From assembly GCA_029259845.1 (NCBI GenBank), contig JAJDEI010000110.1, positions 1-64,000 on the forward strand: a stretch of 64,000 bases of DNA, in the 5' to 3' direction. The stretch is from Planctomycetaceae bacterium (GTDB lineage Bacteria; Planctomycetota; Planctomycetia; Planctomycetales; Planctomycetaceae). A program made the translations under genes and the position numbers. This document shows positions 17,322 through 25,183 of the stretch, piece after piece; positions within the stretch are counted from its first letter, which is position 1, and each line of letters opens with the position of its first letter. Under the pieces are notes generated by a model. It had not been told where the DNA came from, made no database searches, and saw only the letters and a program-made list of their open reading frames with translations.

Positions 17322-19234
17322 TGACACCGCTGCTGCTCGACTACTACAACCGGGAACTGCAATATCTCCGAGAGATGGGGCGGGAGTTCGCCCTGCGGTA
17401 TCCCAAGGTGGGCGGGCGGCTGGGACTGGCCGGCAGCGACTGCTCCGACCCGCATGTCGAGCGGCTACTCGAAGGCGTCGCCTTTCTGTCGGCCCGCGTC
17501 CACCTGAAAATCGACGCCGAGTTCCCCACGTTCGTCGACGGACTGGCCGATCTCGTCGCACCGCATCTCACCGCTCCGACACCCGCCGCCATGATCGCCC
17601 GCTTCGAGCCGGATGACGATCAGGGTTCGCTGGCGGAGGGAATTCCCGTTCCCCGCGGGACGAGCCTGCGGGCGGCAGTCGCCGGTGCGCGGACACCCTG
17701 CGAGTTTCGCACGACGCGAGAGGTTCAGTTGTGGCCCCTGCAACTGCTCGACGCCGCGTACCGTCCTCAGCAGTCGCCTGCGGCGAGTCAGATTCCCGGC
17801 ATCGGTGCGGCCGGTTGCTGCGTGGAGCTGCAGTGCCGGGTGACCGCCGGTCTCCGCACCGACGCTTTGCAACTCGACCGGCTGCCCATTCAATTGAACG
17901 GCGACGCCGGAAAAGCGAGCCGCCTGTACGAGCTGCTGCTGGCGGGGCAGACGCGTGTTCTCCTGCGCGATGACCGGGACGGGCAGACGATCAACCCGGT
18001 ACCGACGGCCCAACTCTCGCCGTGCGGATTTGCCGACTCCGAATCGCTGTTTCCGGACGACCCGCGTGTCTCTCGCGGTCACCGCCTGCTGGCCGAATAC
18101 TTTCTGCTGCCCGACAAGTTCCGTGCGTTCGAGATTCGTGGACTCCGGGCCGGTTTGCACGAACTGGCAACGGATCGGTTCACCATCCTGTTGCTCTGCG
18201 AGAACGAAGATTCGTTCTTCGACCGGCGGCTCACGCCGCGCGACTTCGAGCTGTTCTGCACGCCAGCGGTGAACCTCTTTCGCAAACGCGCCGACCGGGT
18301 GCAGGTCGGGTCCGCCAAGCGGGAGTTTCACGTGCTGCCGGACCGCAGTCGCCCGACGGACTTTGAAGTCTGGCGGATCTGTAACGTCACCGGGTACGTG
18401 GGGACGCAGGGGGACAAGCTGCCTTTCATCCCGGCGCACGGCGTCAAACCGCCCGCCCCTGAGGCGGGTGTCTTTGGACTGTACAGCCAGGAACGGCGTC
18501 CCCGCGTGCCGACGTCGCCGCAACCTCGCCGCGAGACGTTGGCGGATGACGATTCTGATCTCGGCACGGAGGTGTTCCTCACGCTGACCGATCCGGGGGG
18601 CGGTCCGGTGAACGAGAATCTGCGGCAGATTGCGGTCAGCACTTACTGCACCAATCGCCGATTGGCGGCCCGTTTGAGCACGGGAGCCGAGTTCGGCGTC
18701 GATGTGGCACTGCCGGTGAAACGGATCACCGCCATCGCCGGACCCACCTCGCCGCGCCCGCCGCTCGTGTTTGGCGGTCGGACCGGGGCGTGGAAGTTCC
18801 TCAGCCATCTGTCGCTGAATTACCTGAGTTTGCTCGACGCCGACACCGGTGCCAATTCCGGTTCCGACGGCCATGCCGCGGGAAATGGCGCCGCGCGGCC
18901 TGCCGCGCTGACGGAGCTTCTCAGCCTGTACTCGGATCCGGACGATCGGGCCGCACGCCGGGAAATCGACGGGATCAAGTCGATCCGTTCCCATCCGCTC
19001 GTCGGACGTCTGCCGCTTTCCGGACCATTGGTGTATGGCCGCGGACTGCAGATTGAAATCCGTTGCGACGAAGACTGCTTCGCCGGGGGCCGCGCGTTTC
19101 TGTTCGCTTCGGTGCTCGAACGATTTCTCGCCGAGTACGTCACGATCAACTCCTTCACCCAAACGACGCTGCACACACAGCGAGGTGAGATTCATCAATG
19201 GCCATCGCGGACCGGACGGCACCCGACGCTCTGA
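17321..19234 (+). CDS. tssF: Type VI baseplate protein TssF
   Basis: A 637-residue TssF, which with TssG forms the baseplate wedge. The N-terminus is diagnostic: LLDYYNRELQYLREMGREFALRYPKVGGRLGL, followed by DPHVERLLEGVAFLSARVHLKIDAEFPTFV. Later conserved parts are GRGLQIEIRCDEDCFAGGRAFLFASVLERFLAEYVTINSF near the end. Its last 37 bases overlap the start of tssG, so translation is coupled. The length is normal for the family. Confidence 0.95.
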   Translation: MTPLLLDYYNRELQYLREMGREFALRYPKVGGRLGLAGSDCSDPHVERLLEGVAFLSARVHLKIDAEFPTFVDGLADLVAPHLTAPTPAAMIARFEPDDDQGSLAEGIPVPRGTSLRAAVAGARTPCEFRTTREVQLWPLQLLDAAYRPQQSPAASQIPGIGAAGCCVELQCRVTAGLRTDALQLDRLPIQLNGDAGKASRLYELLLAGQTRVLLRDDRDGQTINPVPTAQLSPCGFADSESLFPDDPRVSRGHRLLAEYFLLPDKFRAFEIRGLRAGLHELATDRFTILLLCENEDSFFDRRLTPRDFELFCTPAVNLFRKRADRVQVGSAKREFHVLPDRSRPTDFEVWRICNVTGYVGTQGDKLPFIPAHGVKPPAPEAGVFGLYSQERRPRVPTSPQPRRETLADDDSDLGTEVFLTLTDPGGGPVNENLRQIAVSTYCTNRRLAARLSTGAEFGVDVALPVKRITAIAGPTSPRPPLVFGGRTGAWKFLSHLSLNYLSLLDADTGANSGSDGHAAGNGAARPAALTELLSLYSDPDDRAARREIDGIKSIRSHPLVGRLPLSGPLVYGRGLQIEIRCDEDCFAGGRAFLFASVLERFLAEYVTINSFTQTTLHTQRGEIHQWPSRTGRHPTL

Positions 19235-20247
19235 CCGACTTGCGTGAGCGGGCCCAGCAGTACGAATTCTTTCAGGCGTTGCGGTTGGTCGACGCGGCCT
19301 ACCGGGACCTGCCTCCGTTGGGAGAGGCCGCCGGTCCGCACGATGAGGCGGTCCGCATCGGCTTCGATCCGGCCCTTGGATTTGCAGCGACCGACTTCAC
19401 CACGGAGACATCGGCGGGCGAGCCGGCGGCTGCCGGCTTCACCACCGAGCTGACGGCAAGCGAGCCGGACCGTCTCCGCCTGCATTCGCGTGGGCTCGGC
19501 CTGTTGGGGCCGAACGGCCCGCTCCCGCTCAGCGTGACCGAGCAAATTCGTGCGGCCCTGTTGCACGACAAAGACGCCGCGCCGCTGCACTTCATCGAGA
19601 TGCTGCAGCACCGGCTGATCTCGCTGTTCTATCGGGCCTACGGACAGGCCCGCGCGTCGGTTCAGGCGGACCGTCCCGAGTCCGATCACTTCTCGCTTTA
19701 CCTGGGGGCGCTGTTCGGCCGGCACGCGGCTGTGGCGGACCGGGACGCATTCGGCGACAGCTCGCGGCTCTGCTTCACCGGACGCTACGCAGCGGCGACT
19801 CGTTCGGCAGAGGCACTGGAAGCGATCATCGTTCACGAGTTCAACGTGGGCGCGACGGTGACGCCCTTCGCCCTCGGATGGTTGCGTTTGGAAACCGCCG
19901 CGCAGACGGCCCTTGGACAGGAGGGTGAGACGTCGGCCCTCGGAGTCGCCACCATCGCCGGGTCGCGAGTGCGGGACCGCCAATGCCAAATCCACCTCCG
20001 GCTGGGACCGTTGCCGCTGTCCCGGTTTGAGGGCTTCCTGCCGGCGGGAGAAGAATTCGCCCCATTGGCGGCGATGGTCGAGGAGTTCACGCGGGGCGAA
20101 CTGTTCTGCCGCCTGCAACTCGTCCTGAGTCGGGAAGACGTCCCCCCCACGATCCTCGGACAACAAGGCCGCCTGGGGCACGTCAGTTGGCTGGGCCGGA
20201 CGGACGATGGGCACGACGCAACGGATGCGGAGTTCTCTCTCTGCTGA
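19198..20247 (+). CDS. tssG: Type VI baseplate protein TssG
   Basis: A 349-residue TssG, partner of TssF in the baseplate. The family hallmark EFFQALRLVDAAYRDLP is at about 23-39, followed by RIGFDPALGFAATDF. GLGLLGPNGPLPLSVTEQIR (about 101-120) and the block ending in FRFL-like RLGPLPLSRFEGFLPAGEEFAPLAAMVEEF are also typical. GAGGTGAG lies about 6 bases before the ATG, inside the end of tssF. A palindromic AGACACCCAGTGTCTC arm begins 11 bases after the stop, and the next gene is convergent, so the operon ends here. Confidence 0.95.
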   Translation: MAIADRTAPDALTDLRERAQQYEFFQALRLVDAAYRDLPPLGEAAGPHDEAVRIGFDPALGFAATDFTTETSAGEPAAAGFTTELTASEPDRLRLHSRGLGLLGPNGPLPLSVTEQIRAALLHDKDAAPLHFIEMLQHRLISLFYRAYGQARASVQADRPESDHFSLYLGALFGRHAAVADRDAFGDSSRLCFTGRYAAATRSAEALEAIIVHEFNVGATVTPFALGWLRLETAAQTALGQEGETSALGVATIAGSRVRDRQCQIHLRLGPLPLSRFEGFLPAGEEFAPLAAMVEEFTRGELFCRLQLVLSREDVPPTILGQQGRLGHVSWLGRTDDGHDATDAEFSLC

Positions 20248-20630
20248 GACCGGTGACAGACACCCAGTGTCTCGTCATCGGGGTGGGAGGCAGGCTCGAC
20301 CCGTCGCTAGGTTTTTTGAAGTTGTGAGTTTCCGTTACATGTGTTCGAGTTTCACTGAAAAAGGCGTACGCCATCGTAACCCGAAGCGTTAGCGAGGACG
20401 CTCCGAAATGCTTGTAAGGAATTGCCTCGCTTACGCTTCGGGTGACCGTGTGGCACGACAGCGCGATTTCAAAACGAACGCTCCGGGCTCTGATTCGGAT
20501 ACGAACGGCCCGGGAAGCGGCGATGGGATCGTCTCTCAGAGCCCCGAGCGTTAGCGACGGGTCATCGCGACGGTGGAGGGAGGGACGTGGGGGAGGCGCC
20601 CCCACTACTCGCCGACCGACCGCCGGGATC
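20248..20630. repeat. Repeat-filled gap downstream of tssG
   Basis: About 380 bases with no gene but three dispersed repeats: AGACACCCAGTGTCTC at 20258-20273, a hairpin at 20379-20443 whose 19-base arms (ACCCGAAGCGTTAGCGAGG) match at 18 positions, and a GCCCCGAGCGTTAGCGACGGG unit near 20541-20561. It separates tssG from the convergent orphan gene and may end transcription from both sides. Confidence 0.65.
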
Positions 20631-21956
20631 TCACGCGGCGTCGCTGGAGAGGGCCCGCCCGGAGGCCAGTTCTTTCTTGTAACTGACCGCGCCCAGCGAG
20701 ACGGCCGTCTGTTTTCCGAGCCAGCGCAGCTTGTTCGTGACGGTGTTGTGCGCCGATTCCGGGCCGACCAGTTCGACGTTCGATTCCTTCATGTAGGTGC
20801 GGGCGATGTCGCGGAGTTTGTTGATCTCGCGAATGTAATACATCGCTTCGTACTGCCAGTACTTCGACAGTTCGCGGCGTCCGTCGAACATGTTTAATAG
20901 GTCGGAATGGTCACACGACGTGACCATGTAACAGCCGAGCAGGGGACAGGCCTCGAAGATGCGGGCGTCCGGCGCGCTCAACAGCTTTTGGGCCGCCTTC
21001 ATCTCTTTGAATTCGTCGTAGGCGAATTGCAGCGTCAGGAACGCTTTGAGCGCCGTTTTTACACCGGTGATCGAGGCATGGGAGGCGACTCCGCCATCCG
21101 CGAAGAAGGTGGCGATCTTGCCCGCGAAGGAGGCGGTTTGAACGGCGGCCAGCGACCGCTGGGAACCCAGCCGTTTCTCCAGGTAGGATTGCACCGCCAC
21201 GACCGCTGCCCGGATGTCCGGCGCTTCGCCGGAACAGGCGCGGAGAAACCCCGGGAACCGGCCCTTGTCGACGACCAGGTCGGCGTATTGTTTCCACTCC
21301 CAGGCGGTCTTGAGGCCGTCGTAGATGAGGCCGAAGACCGGAACTAATTCGGCCAGATCCGGCTTGGGGACCGGCACGATGGAGAGGAACTCCGTTCCCA
21401 CGGCCCCGGCGCTGTCGGAGATCGCGTCGATGACCGAACCGCTGTTGCTGCCGTCGCCGCCGCGCGAAAGCTCGTAGTTCATTTGAACGCCGCCCCGCCC
21501 GAGAATCTTGGTTTGCTGCCAAGCGACCGCCCCCCAGCGGCAGCGGAGCGTGCGGCCGTGCAGCAGTTGGGTCAGGCGGTTCTTGCGTTCCACCCGAATG
21601 GCATCCGCCAAATCCTGTCCGCCGACACCCTCGACCGCCCAGGATTCGATTCCGAAGAAGGGCAAAGCCGCCATCGCCTGCACGGTGTCGTCGCCGGATG
21701 CCAGATTGAAAAGCTGGCTCATCAGCACTTCAAAGATGTGCCCTTTGTTGCGGCGATAGTTTTCCCACCCCCCTTCACGCGTCGAACGATAGTGCTCGAT
21801 CGCGTGCATCAGGATCAGCAGGTTCGGCGAGCTTGGATCGTTCTGATAGTTGTTTAACGCAGAATCGACCGCACGCAAGCGGGGTCCCCGTTTGCGAAGC
21901 GTGAGCGAGGTTCCTTTCTTCCATTCCGCAAGCGACATCAGTCCGGAAGCGGGCAT
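20631..21956 (-). CDS. Orphan protein convergent with tssG
   Basis: A 441-residue protein I do not recognise. The N-terminal part (LRAVDSALNNYQ, then LLILMHAIEHYRSTREGGWENYRRNKGHIFEVLMSQL) looks helical. The middle part contains LHGRTLRCRWGAVAWQQ and GVQMNYELSRGGDGSNSGSVIDAISDSAGAVGTEFL, and the C-terminal half is again helical and moderately charged, with a weakly hydrophobic ITGVKTALKAFLTLQFAYDEF. No signal peptide and no clear enzyme motif are visible. It sits where clpV or effector genes commonly follow tssG, but on the opposite strand. A T6SS effector or accessory role is therefore possible, but this rests only on position. Coding quality is good throughout. Confidence 0.75.
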   Translation of the reverse strand: MPASGLMSLAEWKKGTSLTLRKRGPRLRAVDSALNNYQNDPSSPNLLILMHAIEHYRSTREGGWENYRRNKGHIFEVLMSQLFNLASGDDTVQAMAALPFFGIESWAVEGVGGQDLADAIRVERKNRLTQLLHGRTLRCRWGAVAWQQTKILGRGGVQMNYELSRGGDGSNSGSVIDAISDSAGAVGTEFLSIVPVPKPDLAELVPVFGLIYDGLKTAWEWKQYADLVVDKGRFPGFLRACSGEAPDIRAAVVAVQSYLEKRLGSQRSLAAVQTASFAGKIATFFADGGVASHASITGVKTALKAFLTLQFAYDEFKEMKAAQKLLSAPDARIFEACPLLGCYMVTSCDHSDLLNMFDGRRELSKYWQYEAMYYIREINKLRDIARTYMKESNVELVGPESAHNTVTNKLRWLGKQTAVSLGAVSYKKELASGRALSSDAA

Positions 21957-22363
21957 CGCGGGAGTCCTTTCGCCGAGAGAGTCCTGTCAACAGAGGCGTC
22001 GTGACGACAGGCGATATCGCTAGAATCGGCCGTCCCGGCCCATCGGCTGCGACCAATCGCGCAAGGCCCGCCGCGCGGCTCCGACTCCCCCGGCCCCAAC
22101 CCGCAAAACCACTCCACGCGGCTATGTCGGGCTGCGAGTGCGTTGTCTCGCTTTGATCGGGAGTTGGAGTTCAAGCTTTCGCTTGCTTCGGCAGCCTAAC
22201 CGCCCATTGAAAAACTCAATTCCGCGTGCCACTGCCGTCTCGGCAGTGCGAGAAACCGGTAAGTTTTCAGACATCTGCACGGCTGACACAGCCGTGGCAC
22301 ACGTTTTTCAACGGGCAGCCTAAAGGCTGAACTCCAACTCCAGGCGTCAGCTCTGACAGGCTG
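21957..22363. other. Gene-free region with nested repeats
   Basis: About 400 bases between two minus-strand genes. Its right half consists of a GTTGGAGTTCAAGC / GGCTGAACTCCAAC palindrome (22163-22338) interrupted by a smaller element. The left half (21957-22160) shows no features I can name. Confidence 0.6.
22200..22314 (+). mobile_element. MITE-like element, family 2, inserted in a palindrome
   Basis: A 115 bp element with near-perfect 12 bp ends (CCATTGAAAAAC at 22204-22215, GTTTTTCAACGG at 22303-22314) is flanked by identical 9-base direct repeats GCAGCCTAA at 22191-22199 and 22315-22323. The interior has GTGCCACTGCCG and CACGGCTGACACAGCCGTG hairpins. The flanks together rebuild a GTTGGAGTTC...GAACTCCAAC palindrome, so this is an insertion with target duplication. 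A diverged inverted copy lies at about 24978-25085. Confidence 0.75.
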
Positions 22364-23245
22364 CTAGACACACAGCTTGTACGCAACGGCATCCTTCTGC
22401 TGCCGTTTGACTTCGTACATCAGCAGGTCCGAGCCATGAATCAGCTCGTCGACCGATTCCGGAACGGTTTCGTAGACGACGACCCCGATGCTGAATGTGA
22501 CCGGCCATTCGTGCTGTTTCATCACGACGGACAACCGTTCCCGAACCCGTTGCATGACGGCTTCCGCGTCCTGGCGTGTCGCAGCCGGCAGCAGAATGGC
22601 GAATTCGTCGCCCCCCATGCGGGCCGGTGTGTCGGTGACGCGCACGTGTTCCTGCATCGATTGGCCGATCGCCTTGAGCAGGCGATCCCCCTCGCGATGG
22701 CCGTAAGTATCGTTGACCTCCTTGAAATTGTCACAGTCGATATAAGCCACCGCCAGCGGCAGACCGCTGCGACGGGCACGCTCGACCTCGCGCTCTGCGA
22801 TCTCTCGAAAGGCCCGGCTGTTGATCAGCTCCGTCAGGCCGTCGACACGGGCAAATCGCTGTTCCCGTTCCTGCGCGGCTCTGAGCCGCACGAGCATGCC
22901 GATGATCACCAGGAAAAACAACAGATGGGTCACCGCCGTCCAGACTTCGGCGGTCGTGAGCGTCTCGTTGCCGAGATGGAGAAGATCGTCGATCAGCCAA
23001 CCAGTGCAGCACGCCATCGCGAAAGAAACCGCGACAGAGAGAGAGGAGACCCAGCAGATCACGATCACACAGGGCAGATAGCAGACCATGAGGGGGAACC
23101 GGTCCCCGGTCCAGTAGTCCAGCACGGCAACGACTGTCGCCAGCGCCAGAGAAGCGACAACGGCGCGGCTCCGATGCGACTGGCACGCATCGAGGAGGGA
23201 GTCCAGTGTGAGCGATTCTAACGAGAATGCGGATCGCATGGACAT
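22364..23245 (-). CDS. Membrane-bound diguanylate cyclase (GGDEF)
   Basis: A 293-residue inner-membrane diguanylate cyclase making cyclic-di-GMP. The N-terminal half has about four hydrophobic segments (for example VVASLALATVVAVLDYW, LMVCYLPCVIVICWV, LLFFLVIIGMLV), with no recognisable sensor domain beyond them. The GGDEF domain starts at about RVDGLTELINSRAF; YIDCDNFKEVNDTYGHREGD and the intact MGGDEFAILLP are present. An RVTD motif five residues before GGDEF fits the inhibitory I-site, so product inhibition is expected. The start at 23245 (MSMRSAF) is chosen because the upstream frame translates unrelated low-quality sequence. No EAL domain is present. Confidence 0.92.
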   Translation of the reverse strand: MSMRSAFSLESLTLDSLLDACQSHRSRAVVASLALATVVAVLDYWTGDRFPLMVCYLPCVIVICWVSSLSVAVSFAMACCTGWLIDDLLHLGNETLTTAEVWTAVTHLLFFLVIIGMLVRLRAAQEREQRFARVDGLTELINSRAFREIAEREVERARRSGLPLAVAYIDCDNFKEVNDTYGHREGDRLLKAIGQSMQEHVRVTDTPARMGGDEFAILLPAATRQDAEAVMQRVRERLSVVMKQHEWPVTFSIGVVVYETVPESVDELIHGSDLLMYEVKRQQKDAVAYKLCV

Positions 23246-23423
23246 TGCCCGTTCGACGGCAGCATGGCGGAGAGGGACCCCGATCCGGGGCTTGTTCCCC
23301 AAGCATAGCCCGCGTTTGTGCCGCTTGACCCCAAACAGAGCCGCCCTCGGTCGCATTCCCGGTTCACGAACCTCCTCAGTCCTCGATTCCCGGCAAACGG
23401 TCCGTTTTGCAGTCCGGGTCAAC

Positions 23424-24005
23424 CTATCGACACTTCCCGATGTGCAATGACACAGTTGGTTCCTCGGCGAGCAGGTTGTCGAGCCGCCGCCGCGTGGCGT
23501 CCCAGCGGTCGGGAGGGATTTCCAGGGTGACGCGAACCGTGTCGTCGGCCTCTGCATCGCCCGGCGGTGCCCAGCCGCCCGGTCCGGGAGGGGCCGGCGC
23601 GAGGACCAGGTCCGCGAGTTGTTGTTCGTCAAACCCCGTGAGCGTCGCGTCGAAGTCCGGCAGGTCGTGCAGGTCGTCGAGGACGGACAACAGCTTGTCC
23701 GGGTCCCAGTCGCTGGCGACGGAGGCATTATTGAGCGTGATGTTCAATGCCTTTTCCCGCTCAAGCGTCAGGTCGACGACGACACAGTCGACAGCCGCGT
23801 GCCCCTGCTGTTTGAGCACCTCCAGCCGCTGATGCCCCCCCACGACATGGCCTGTGCGCCGGTTCCACACAATCGGCTGCACCAGATCGAACTCGTCCAG
23901 TGACCGCTTCAGCTTTTCAAACGCTGCATCGCCCGGCTTGAGGGTGACGCGCGGATTGTAGGGAGCGGGGACGAGGTCGGTAACCGGGAGCCGTTGGAGT
24001 TGCAT
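23424..24005 (-). CDS. ParB/Srx-fold (ParB N-terminal domain) protein
   Basis: A 193-residue protein with a ParB N-terminal-type domain: LPVTDLVPAPYNPRV, LKRSLDEFDLVQPIVWN and the GHVVGGHQRLEVL box (the GGHQR motif of this fold), covering about residues 5-90. It lacks the HTH and dimerisation parts of chromosomal ParB, so it is not a segregation protein. Such short proteins are common next to phage terminases and DNA methylases. The start at MQLQRL directly follows the end of a MITE-like element (24029-24168), which lies in the presumed promoter region. The next gene upstream on the same strand is a small HTH protein; a terminase-like fragment lies 20 kb away. Confidence 0.85.
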   Translation of the reverse strand: MQLQRLPVTDLVPAPYNPRVTLKPGDAAFEKLKRSLDEFDLVQPIVWNRRTGHVVGGHQRLEVLKQQGHAAVDCVVVDLTLEREKALNITLNNASVASDWDPDKLLSVLDDLHDLPDFDATLTGFDEQQLADLVLAPAPPGPGGWAPPGDAEADDTVRVTLEIPPDRWDATRRRLDNLLAEEPTVSLHIGKCR

Positions 24006-24028
24006 GGGGGCATCTGCTCGATGGTGGG

Positions 24029-24168
24029 GGTGGCTGGGGCGATCCGAAATCGATGACGGGTCACCCGCTCGGAACACTGGGGCTGTAAACGGTGAACGGA
24101 CCGCGTCACGGCCCCAGTGTTCGATCTGAGAAGATGTGTTCGCGGCCTCAACAGCGCCCCAGCGACCC
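24029..24168 (-). mobile_element. MITE-like element, family 3, copy c
   Basis: A 140 bp element ending in GGTGGCTGGGGCG (24029-24041) and CGCCCCAGCGACC (24156-24168), a 12/13 match to the inverted copy of the first end. A GAACACTGGGGC / GCCCCAGTGTTC pair forms an internal stem. The block next to the left end (ATCGATTTCGGATCGCCCC on the minus strand) matches copy b at 30365-30503 nearly exactly. It occupies the leader of the ParB-like gene. Confidence 0.65.
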
Positions 24169-24241
24169 GGCGTGAAGAAGCGATTTCAAATCTCAAATCC
24201 CAAATCTCAAATCCCAAACCTAGAATCTAAAATCTCGAATC

Positions 24242-24307
24242 TCAAACAAGACTCAACCTCCAAGTCTCAAACAAGGACTTGTCACTTGAGAGTTGAGGTT
24301 TGTTTGA
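24242..24307. repeat. CAAACAAG-type hairpin
   Basis: The arms TCAAACAAGACTCAACCTC (24242-24260) and GAGTTGAGGTTTGTTTGA (24290-24307) pair with few mismatches. It lies just past the stop of the minus-strand HTH gene and resembles the hairpin at 34906-34965, so it may act as a transcription end signal. Confidence 0.55.
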
Positions 24308-24313
24308 AAGTTG

Positions 24314-24622
24314 TCACTTGGCGTTTGCGTCTTCCACGACCTCATCGGGGTAATCCAGGAACTCGGGCGAGATCCGGAATCGCACGCGGAGTTCGTCCTT
24401 GATGCGTCGCAGGCAGCGGGTGACGTGGCCCTTGGGATGGCCGAACACGTTGCCGATCCGTTCGAGGGGCCATCCGGCGTTTTCGCGGAGCGCCAGCATG
24501 GCGAGGTACTTCCAGATGCGGGGATCGTCGCCGGCGTAGTGTTCGTGGACCGTTTGCCAAAACTCATCGGCCCCGGTACGCGGGAGGACCACTTTCGTAC
24601 CGTTTGGTTTGGCGACAGACAT
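24314..24622 (-). CDS. Small helix-turn-helix protein
   Basis: A 102-residue protein. The region WKYLAMLALRENAGWPLERIGNVFGHPKGHVTRCLRRIKDELRVRF reads as a helix-turn-helix like sigma-factor region 4 or a phage terminase small subunit: WPLERIG forms the first helix, HPKGHVTRCLRRI the recognition helix. The rest is short and acidic. The start at MSVAKPNG is chosen because upstream codons lack family-like sequence. It precedes the ParB-like gene on the same strand, with 308 bases of repeats between. A phage-derived origin is plausible, but no packaging genes are intact nearby. Confidence 0.65.
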   Translation of the reverse strand: MSVAKPNGTKVVLPRTGADEFWQTVHEHYAGDDPRIWKYLAMLALRENAGWPLERIGNVFGHPKGHVTRCLRRIKDELRVRFRISPEFLDYPDEVVEDANAK

Positions 24623-24977
24623 GCAGGCATCCTTGCAAGACAGGAGGGAGACGTGCCTCACTCAATTCGGCACGAGTTGCGCGGGGGCGAAGTGTGACTC
24701 TGGTAGCCGGGGCGCTGCAAGGGGAGAGCGCCGATTTTTTGGTACGACAGGGCAGCGTTGAACCGCCAAGACGTTAAGCCAAGTCTTTGATAGTTTCGAC
24801 GGACTCCGGAGCCGTTCTCTGGTCAGTAAACATCGGGAAGAGTTCGCCGGAATGCTCGTGTCGACTTGCGAAGTCTGTGGCAGACACAAATCGATCTCTG
24901 CATTTCTTGGCTGGTTTGGCGCCTTGGCGGTTTTTTGTCACCTCGATCCTGCGCAGTCGTGTTAGGAAGTTGGACAA

Positions 24978-25085
24978 TCCTGAAAAACGTGTGCAACGGC
25001 GGTGTCAGCCGTGCCGAGATTCGCGAGCGGATTGGTTTCTCGCACTGCCGGCACGGCAGTGGCACGCGGCAGGGAGTTGTTGAGG
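24978..25085 (-). mobile_element. MITE-like element, family 2, diverged copy
   Basis: In inverted orientation to the copy at 22200-22314. It shares CTGAAAAACGTGTGC...ACGGCGGTGTCAGCCGTGC near one end and GGTTTCTCGCACTGCCG...CGGCAGTGGCACGCGG near the other. The terminal repeat on the right (GAGTTGTTGAGGACG) is degraded and no flanking direct repeat is visible, so this is the older copy. Confidence 0.6.
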
Positions 25086-25092
25086 ACGTTGC

Positions 25093-25114
25093 CCCACGGG
25101 GCGCGGCCCGTGGG
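25093..25114. repeat. CCCACGGG...CCCGTGGG hairpin
   Basis: A perfect 8 bp stem CCCACGGG / CCCGTGGG around GCGCGG. Closely similar hairpins are at 29076-29097 and 53322-53343, where one sits between convergent genes and is followed by a T-rich tract. Confidence 0.65.
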
Positions 25115-25183
25115 CATTGGGCGCGTGGGGGCGTATACTGCGACGGGACGAGATGAGTTTTCACCGACCGACCCGGACAGACA

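Larger units (their letters stand above)
24006..24313. other. Gap between ParB-like and HTH genes, filled by repeats
   Basis: This 308-base gap contains the MITE-like element at 24029-24168, a run of short direct repeats TCAAATCCCAAA / TCTCAAATC at about 24184-24245, and a CAAACAAG-type hairpin (24242-24307). No promoter could be assigned. Confidence 0.6.
24623..25183. other. Gene-free region with repeats upstream of the ThiF gene
   Basis: About 560 bases without a gene. It includes AACCGCCAAG (24757-24766) and a matching inverted CTTGGCGGTT (about 24933-24942), a diverged family-2 element (about 24978-25085), and a CCCACGGG hairpin (25093-25114) followed by a CATTGGGCG sequence. The promoter of the downstream gene is not evident. 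Confidence 0.55.

Noticed and set aside
17465-19222. A 585-codon antisense frame over tssF (and similar ones over tssC, dnaA, DUF1015 and the esterase genes)
   Set aside because: All are complete overlaps of well-recognised genes and encode Arg/His-rich sequence without motifs.
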